A stretch of 64,000 bases of DNA from Trichaptum fuscoviolaceum. Taxonomy: Eukaryota; Basidiomycota; Agaricomycetes; Hymenochaetales; Trichaptaceae. The translations under genes were made by a program, and so were the position numbers. The notes below the pieces were generated by a model. That model was given only the letters and a program-made list of their open reading frames with translations, did no database searches and was not told where the DNA came from. The stretch lies in NCBI GenBank assembly GCA_910574455.1, contig CAJSYZ010000005.1, positions 1,612,001 through 1,676,000 of the forward strand, written 5' to 3'. Positions 57,039-64,000 of the stretch are shown here, piece after piece (the first letter of the stretch is position 1; every line of letters starts with the position of its first letter).

Positions 57039-58821
57039 TTATGCCTTCCATTTCCATGCTCCCTTGTCTCGCGCATCGCACCATCGCACACATGCGACAC
57101 AGAGGCTTGCCCCTAAGAGAAGCATGCCATCATAGACAACTAAGTCGTTGTAGCGCTTCTTCAAGACACTCAGACTAGTTCCGTCATCCATCAAGGAAGA
57201 GCTGCCTGGTACCGTAGTGCCCCGCTGATGATTGCCCAGAATGACACCTGCAATGGGCGGCCCGGCGATCGCGCCCGCACCTCGAACAAAGTAAATGAAA
57301 CTATTGACGGCGTTGTAGTTCTTCATCCCATATACTTCGGTTATTGTGGTGGGGAATAGTGCGTTGTATCCTCCGGCGAGGATACCATAGAGGACAACGA
57401 ATGCAATGAAACGAGGTCGAGATGCATCAAACCACAGAGCAAGAACTGAGACTGCTGATAATATGACCTAGGGAATGGCTTGTCAGCATACTCGTACAAG
57501 AAAAAAAGAAGCTTAAATCACGCTGATGATCATGGTATTCTGACGACCAACTCTATCGGCAACAATTCCCATAACAATCCGCGCTACGCTGTTCACTGCA
57601 TTGTTTAGCGCAAGCAACAGTGATCCAGTTGATGATGAATATGCCAGCACGGAGGTTGAGTAGGTCGGCAAGTAGAAAAGAGGTACTATGTTTCCAGCCG
57701 CTTGCAAGAACGAACCCAAAGCCTTTCAGATGAAAGATGTTAGTCAATGATTAGAACTGTTCTCGTGGAATCTCCCTCGCCTGGGCAGAGAAGACGCCTC
57801 TCTTGACTAGAGCCATATCAAGTCTTGACGATGTAGGTCCTCCGCGTCTTCTGGCTTCGAACCCAGGCGGCTGCTTTACCACACATGCGACTGGAATCAT
57901 TGCCACGAGAGACCAGATTCCGAGGATCCTGAGAGTCCACTGAATACCGAAGCGGTGGATTAGAGAATGGATGACGGGGGCCAGTACGAGACCCCCAAAT
58001 CCATTGCCGGAGAGAATGAATCCCAGAGCGAATCCACGGTGACGGTCGAAGAATTGCGGTGCAAAGGACATTATGGGGAAATATAGCAGCGCAGCTCCTA
58101 TACCATACAGGAGAGCCTGAGTGAGGTACAGATGCCATAGCTGCCGTAAAAAATAGATAAGGACCATCACAATTTCAGTAGGTAGAAAGAATGGCCTTTA
58201 CCCTACTGCTGAAACTTGCGAGGAACAAGCCAAGACTCATGATGAATGCACCCGACAGGGTAACAACCTTTAGATTCTCTATCCTCATGATCAGGGGGTT
58301 GACAAAGACTATGGGAGGAGCATTAGCATGCAACACAGCAAACAAGATTATCTGACCCACCAGCACCACCCCATGTGAGTCCATACCCTATAGTACCCAC
58401 GAGAGAGACGAGCGCATCTTGGCCTTGCGCATCTGTGATGTTTGACTCCGATGATGTGTAGAATTCCTATAGGCAAATCCAACAACCTGATGAAATTGAA
58501 CACTCCATTCGTATGAAGAGATGCACCCACCTGAAATATTCCATAGATAGAGTTGATGCCAATGATCTGGAATATCATTGAGAATCCAGCAACGAGGAGA
58601 GCAACTTGATACCGACGCGTCGGCCTCGCGTCTGATACAGCGCCTTCCGGGGCGGTCTGAGCTTCGTTGACATCTAGCCATTGTTGTGTTAGATCTGATC
58701 CAGCTACTCTAGGCCCATCATCGTTCTGAATGTTGGTCTCCGAAGGTGTAACATGCACTTCGGTGACGGTTGACAAAGTGGTAAGTTCAAGGGTTTCCAG
58801 CTGATCGCAAGAGTGGTTCAT
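57039..58821 (-). CDS. MFS transporter, monocarboxylate (MCT) type
   Basis: N-terminal ~75 residues are cytosolic and polar (MNHSCDQLETLELTTLS), then RRYQVALLVAGFSMIFQIIG begins helix 1. Typical fungal MCT features follow: YGIFQ-EFYTSSESNI, LVSLVGTIGYGLTWG, VTLSGAFIMSLGLFLASFS, FFDRHRGFALGFILSGNGFG, LRILGIWSLVAMIPVACVV, a central loop with KQPPGFEARRRG, NAVNSVARIVMGIVADRVGR (the second MFS signature), GYNALFPTTITEVYG and FVRGAGAIAGPPIAGVILG. The C-terminus ends RDKGAWKWKA. Substrate not predictable; fungal members move monocarboxylates, riboflavin or other small acids. Five to six introns. Looks complete. Confidence 0.88.
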
Positions 58822-58978
58822 TCTGCGAGGCTGAGATACAGACTATTTTCGACCAATCTATCCGACCAGAGTCGATGTTCTGCACTGAGAGATATCACCA
58901 GTGGCAAGGCCTCGAGGACGCGCGAGACTTCAATGGCGCCATCATATACAGCGGGTAGACACGGTTAACCTTCCGGAG

Positions 58979-59130
58979 TGTCCGACATACATCCAATTGC
59001 AGGTCGCGTACGTAGGGCGTGCAACTGTATAAAGAGGCATTTAGATGATAGAGATATATATGTTTCTGAGATACATGAAACGATGCTCGGCTTGAATTGA
59101 GTAAAGTCATGCAGCAAAACTTGAAAGTTG
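58979..59130. repeat. Diverged direct repeat, copy 1
   Basis: Shares GTCCGACAT, ATCCAATT, GTCGCGTA, GGGCG-GCAACT, AAAGAGG and AATATATGTTTC-type blocks in the same order with 59427-59580; spacing differs by small indels. Confidence 0.55.
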
Positions 59131-59426
59131 AAGGGCGCCGATCGAGAAAGTTCTTAGACTCGGACTCGGATTCGATCGGAGCTGCAACTTCAAGTTGAAC
59201 TTGAACAGAAAGCAGGACCTGAGACACCTGCGTAGTACTACTACATATAGTATGACGAGAAAAACAATTTGAATACAACCAATAACAAAAGCTAACTATT
59301 ACTTAGTTTAGTTAACTACTAATACAAAGACTGCCTTTGTACAACTAGTATCCGGGGTCGTGGTTTACGCCGATCGGCATTTTACCTTCGGAGAACGAAA
59401 AAGGGGCTGCCCCGTTTCTTTACTGA

Positions 59427-59580
59427 GTACGTCCGACATCCAATTACACGTCGCGTAGGGCGCGCAACTCCATAAGTCCCGGACGGCAGATAAAGAGGAG
59501 ACAATTCAATGGTAGAGAAATATATGTTTCCGAAATGTTGAAGGTGCTTGGCGGCGATTGATTTGGTAAAGTTCTCAAAT
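59427..59580. repeat. Diverged direct repeat, copy 2
   Basis: Same block order as copy 1 at 58979-59130, including ACGTCCGACATCCAATTAC, CGCGTAGGGCGCGCAACT and AGAAATATATGTTTCCG. Probably an old duplication or two copies of a short dispersed element. Confidence 0.55.
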
Positions 59581-60112
59581 TCGGTCGTAGTGAGTTGAAT
59601 TCACACGCGCTAAGTGTTTGATTGCAACCACCACAAACTACCTCTCCCGGGGCTCATCTGCACGACAGTCGGCGTAGCAATACTGTACAGCTTCTTGAAA
59701 TCTACTTATCAACAATCTCCGGGGAAAGTTCCTTGATATACTTTTGCCTGAAGCTCGGGCAATCACTGGCAGGGTGAAAAGCTAAAACGCCTCTGCATCA
59801 AGTTTGGCTTGCTCTTAATAAATTGGCGCCTTTGTCTCTCATAGAGTCGTAAAGCAACCATTAATATGAACAGTCTACTTTAGCCTCTCGCACGAATCTG
59901 CTGAGATATTTACATCGCCATCCATCCGTCTCATTCTTCCGTGATCGCAACTGCATCTTAGATGGAAGTCTCTCGTCAGTCTGATTGGGAGAATCACTGT
60001 TATCCGTTTCCAACTCGTCTCTTTATATGCCACGCAGACTGCTCTTTGGCAGTTCCGGACAAGTTCTCAGTCTTTCTCTCCCCCATATCTGCAGGCTTCC
60101 AAATAGAAAGAC

Positions 60113-61965
60113 ATGGATATCTACACGGAAGCGGAGGCGGTTGTCAGTAACAGTATGGTAGTTCGGGTGAGTGTACTGTTTCCTAGTATACTTCGTTTGA
60201 GGTTTCTATTAATGCATACCTCCAGTACACTCTGGGTAGGTGAACTTACCTGCTCCTGCGTCACCGCAGCTTGACTAACCTTTCATAGTTGCCACATGCA
60301 CGTTCTTGGTCGGTCTCAAACGCGCTCCAGAGACCTTATGTTGACAATGTACAATCCAATAGGTTTACGAATATCTTGTCACACTGGATCAAGAAGTGAG
60401 ATTTTCCCCACAGAGGTTAACATGATTTTGATTTGGAAAAGATCTCATTAGTCTGGCAATCCCGACTCACATCAGCCAAACTCGTATTTCTGCTAAATCG
60501 TTATCTTCCCTTCGTCATTGCGTCCGTTATAGTCTATGGTACGTATTTCGTTGAAAATAATGGTTTATTGATGGTCAAATCTTCCTTTTTCGACAGTTCT
60601 GATGATAGAAAGTGATAGTTCGGTGAGTTACTACAATTATCGTCATCAGGGACGAAGATTTTACGGCGAAGATGTTTAACTGACTGCTTTAATAAGCGCT
60701 GTAGGACGGAAATGCTTGCCCAGGGTTGTGAGTGACTATATTCAATAGTTTCAAAGCATCTTTTTTCTCAACATGAGATACAGTATTGTATTGTACTGGC
60801 TATGTCGTTGCTGAGGGTCGGTCAAAGACGTGATTTGAAACGGGAAAACTCTGAGACAACTCTCTACAGGTATTCTTTTGACGCGTGTTTACGCTCTTTG
60901 GGAGAGAAATTTTTCCATACTTTTCATACTTTTGATTGCCTATGCTGTCAGTTCTTTATATGTGAACGAGGAGGACAGACTGCCCATTTACATTTTTTTG
61001 ACAGGGATCAAGCATCGTCGCGTACTATTATACTATATTGTTTGTACGTTCATCTCATACCGGTGAGCCAGGGATTAATCCAAGGTCTCATTTCCAATAT
61101 TCCTGAATCCTTGCTGTCTTATGTTTTAGTATTGCTTCAACTCCCTGGTGGCGGGTGTATTCTTGTTTTCGACAGCGAGGAGGCGTGGATATCCTTGATG
61201 GCGTTGATCTTTATGGAGAGTTGTAAGCCTTCCTCATGTTTTTTTGCAACATTTGCGCTCTGAACAGTGAACATAACTAGGTATGCTCTGCCTTATGTTA
61301 GCGAGGCTGTTGCTTCCTTGTATATATTCATTTTATCACATGCTACGGCGAGACTAAATTTTGGATTCCTTCTAGCATATCGCCTAGTTGGCTCTAAACT
61401 TGCTAATCAGCTATACAGAGATGGTAAGCCTATTTATCTTCGTCCTATTGACAATTTCCTCACCCGGGCCTTGATTCGTACCCGCTACTTAGGTTGTATG
61501 TTCTATATATCAGTGCTAAGTATGATTCTGTCATGACACAATTTCCTGAGCAGATCAACTGAGCAGAATATCCCAACAGTCCTCAGTGTTGCGAACGTCG
61601 TAATCATATTACGGACCTCAGTAAGCCAATTTGATGTTTCACGGAAGGTGTCTCGCATAATCTCATTATAACATTTTCAGGCATCAGTCCGCTATTTCCT
61701 CCTAACGTGAGCCGTACTGTACTCGCACACTATTGCTATGCTGATGTGGATGATTAGAACTCAAGGCGGGCTTCATAACATTCTCTGCACTCGCTTGCTG
61801 CTGCAGCTGCGTAGTATGCGGGAGTGCCAGTATTCTTCGTCTCAGAACTCCAATGTTGGATGCTCTCTTCCTCAGTTCAGGACCTATTTTGTAACATGTC
61901 CTTCCCAGGACGATCTCGCTAGTACCTCCAGCAATAGCATGGGTACGGAAGTGGCGTCGCAATAA
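60113..61965 (+). CDS. DUF6533-type seven-helix membrane protein, structure uncertain
   Basis: Begins MDIYTEAEAVVSNSMVVR, then YTLVATCTFLV in small exons. The DUF6533 core LEKISLVWQSRLTSAKLVFL and LNRYLPF is the diagnostic segment. Later come RVYALWERNFSILFILLIAY, SEEAWISLMALIFMES, the loop LANQLYRDG, a helix with VLSVANVVIILRTS and the C-terminal LHNILCTRLLLQLRSM, in the order seen in this common mushroom membrane family of unknown function. Just upstream of the core, an in-frame TAA (60418-60420) follows the only nearby AG acceptors. The 5' half therefore does not splice cleanly, pointing to a frameshift or missed intron. Possibly a pseudogene. Topology suggests a receptor-like protein, but no ligand or partner is known. 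Confidence 0.55.
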
Positions 61966-62487
61966 CGCTGGACGTACATTCATTTGTTTCTCTGACTTAC
62001 TGTACCTGTAACTTAATTGATTGATTGTGCTTACGGACATAGTATGCTTAATTACTGTAATTCTGTACCTTCACATACCTTACATATATGTGCATATATG
62101 CATGTCTAATACGATAGCAGTCGTAGGCCTGCCAGCAATCTTGAAAAGCTGTGCACTGCCAGTGTGTGTAGTACATTTCGTGTAATTATAGAAGCGCCCA
62201 AGATTCTTGAAGTTCAAGTTGAAGCTAGCTTCGGCGGACGGGAGGAAAGGGTCCCCCTCAACTTTACATGGACCCTGAGGCTTCGGCCTCTTCCGAACCG
62301 TGGGAGGGTCTGTGCCAGTGTAGGAGACTGGCGTCTCCCGGACCCTGGCCGCATCATCATCACTGGCACTGATCACTGCTTCAACTTCACTTCATGATTT
62401 CGTTTATTGCACTTATCCTCACGAACACTATCTCGTAGAACGCGAATTCCCATAACAAAGTCGACCAATCTGTGCCGTCTATCTGTA
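61966..62487. other. Intergenic, no gene recognised
   Basis: About 0.5 kb between two plus-strand genes. It contains an alternating ACATATATGTGCATATATGCATG tract near 62080-62104 and an imperfect CTTCGGCCTC/GAGGCTTCGG segment near 62275. The VPS53 promoter lies here. Confidence 0.45.
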
Positions 62488-64000
62488 ATGAGTACCCAGC
62501 TGCCACATGAAGTCGTCTTGTCAATTCAGCGAATCCTAGAATTGCAGGATGAAGCGTCTGCTGGTGATACCCTGGACAGCCTGTCGTCATTTGATCCAAC
62601 GAGCACTTTGAATAATCTGTTTCCTGACGGTGCGTTTTTGTGGTCTGGAATTCTCAGCCATAGCTCAACGTTTGGAATCAGAAACGTCTCTGATTCAAAT
62701 TGAGGAAGTTCAAGCACGTTTAACCAAAGATGCAGAGGATGTACAGACGGAAATACAACTCCTCCGCGACGAACTTCACAAAAATCATGACCCGAACATG
62801 ATGCAACTCATACAGGAGATGATATCCGTATGTACGCATCCAATGCTGAGAAAGTTGTTTGGTACATGCTCACATAGATGCACCCTGTTATCTAGGACCT
62901 CATGAGCCAAATGTCCCGCATACGAGAACAAGCTAGCGAATCTGAGGCTGTTGTTCGTAGCATCACCAAAGACATACAACTTCTGGACCTAGCAAAGAAG
63001 AACCTAATGTCAAGCATGACCGCGTTGAAGCGTTTTCAGATGCTCGGTGAGTGCGTTGTGGCCTCGCCAAGAGAATACGATGAGCAACTTCGTTCTAGCC
63101 AATGCTTTGAGTCAACTGGAGGAACTTGTTCAAGACAAGAAATATGCGGAGATCTCACAGACACTTGCCGTGGGTATAGAACAGTGTATGAATCGTACAT
63201 ATTCTGAGTAACTCGTTTAGGCTGTGAAAGAGTTATCCGCTCCGTTCAAGTCGTTCCTTTCAATACCCAGTGTAGCTCTTTTGTGGGCACGTATTCAAAC
63301 AATGCAAGGGGAAATTAGAGCGAAACTAGACAAGGACTTCGATGCGTTGTATGTTTCATTCATAATCCCAGTGCAAGCATGTTGACTCACAGGCCTATAG
63401 TTTCCTCCCAGACCCATCCAACCCTGTCAAGCACTCACTCATCAGTAATGCATGCCTTGTCGTAGATGTAATTGGTGAAGACTTTCGCGCACATCTGATT
63501 GATCGTTACTGCGCCATTGAGCTCAAGGAGTACCGTCGGATATTCCGTACGTCGGACGAGGCGGGTCAACTCGATAATCTATCAAGGCGTTTTGCCTTCT
63601 TCAAGCGCGTTCTTCAAAATCATGACACAGAACATTCGCAAGTCTTTCCTTCAGAATGGAAGGTTGGTCAATTCCTCTCTGCAAAATTTGTCGATATCAC
63701 ACGGTGCGTTAATCTTTTTTTTTATGAATGGCTGGCTAAACAAATTGATTGTACATAGGGACGACCTATCAAACTTGCTTGAAAAGTCTGCGCAAACATT
63801 GACAGTCACTGTGCTTCTACAATCTTTACAACAAGCACTTGAATTTGAGACATTCTTGAGTCGCAAATACTCGACATCGGTAGGAAATTATATGCAATGG
63901 CTTAATGTACCTCTAAACACTCGACTGCCAGTTGGTCGATATACTAAGACTCACAACTTTTGGGTCGAAGGCTGTGAAGTCTTTAGCGTCTGCATTTGAG
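62488..64000 (+). CDS. VPS53: VPS53-like GARP tethering complex subunit, 3' partial
   Basis: Starts MSTQLPHEVVLSIQRILEL and runs off the window edge. Conserved N-terminal VPS53 segments occur in order: FDPTSTLNNLFPD, IEEVQARLTKDAEDVQTEI, PNMMQLIQEMIS-DLMSQMSR, AVVRSITKDIQLLDLAKKNL, MTALKRFQML-VNALSQLEEL, KKYAEISQTLA, ACLVVDVIGEDFRAHL and YCAIELKEYRRIFRTSDEAG. These form the coiled-coil and helical region that assembles with Vps51, Vps52 and Vps54 to tether endosome-derived vesicles at the trans-Golgi. At least eight short introns, all GT-AG and in frame. Start fixed by the family pattern. Confidence 0.93.

Larger units (their letters stand above)
58822..60112. other. Intergenic with a diverged direct repeat pair
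   Basis: About 1.3 kb between divergent genes. No gene recognised. Two related segments of about 150 bp are described separately. Confidence 0.5.

Overview
The window is nuclear DNA of a filamentous basidiomycete, most likely an Agaricomycete. Genes are intron-dense, with GT-AG introns of about 45-70 bases. The recognisable proteins are typical of such fungi: a RAX2-like polarity protein with an SH3 tail, a P5B ATPase, REI1, VPS53, a MED25-like Mediator subunit, a DUF6533-type membrane protein and an expanded orphan family known from many mushroom genomes. No prokaryotic or organellar signal was seen. All gene models were spliced by hand from the sequence, so exon borders are predictions.

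Left host block (1-32.6 kb). In order: a low-complexity unknown gene open at the window edge; a metallo-beta-lactamase-fold hydrolase; a secreted Ser/Thr-rich single-pass membrane protein; a P5B ATPase sharing a 187-bp divergent promoter with a small J-domain membrane protein; an NFKBIL1-like J-related protein; a coiled-coil protein with a tiny first exon; an amidohydrolase-like TIM barrel; a MED25-like protein; an intradiol ring-cleavage dioxygenase; REI1; RAX2; and a small mitochondrial complex I-like subunit. A 335-bp hAT-type MITE with a perfect 8-bp target duplication sits in the promoter of the last gene.

Giant mobile element (32,626-54,751). This is the main discovery. A 22.1-kb block is bounded by a perfect 9-bp target-site duplication (ATTTTTAAT) and by inverted terminal repeats of about 1.1 and 0.9 kb. 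The repeats are built from degenerate ~22-bp tandem units with the core AGTCAACC. Inside is a Mutator-like (MULE) transposase with a DDE domain and CxxH motif, followed by a SWIM zinc finger. The reading frame then runs, by splicing alone, into two successive Ulp1/C48-type cysteine protease domains. The element also carries a zinc-finger protein with a possible caspase/CHAT-like His/Cys dyad, a degraded member of the mushroom orphan family, two small unrecognised minus-strand genes, a truncated FAD-oxidase pseudogene, a 50-bp minisatellite and a 238-bp direct duplication. I read it as one very large, gene-carrying MULE inserted just upstream of a nucleobase permease.

Right host block (54.8-64 kb). 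An NCS1 nucleobase/cation permease converges on an MFS monocarboxylate-type transporter. These are followed by a repeat-bearing spacer, a DUF6533-type membrane protein whose 5' part looks damaged, and the start of VPS53 (GARP tethering complex), cut by the window edge.
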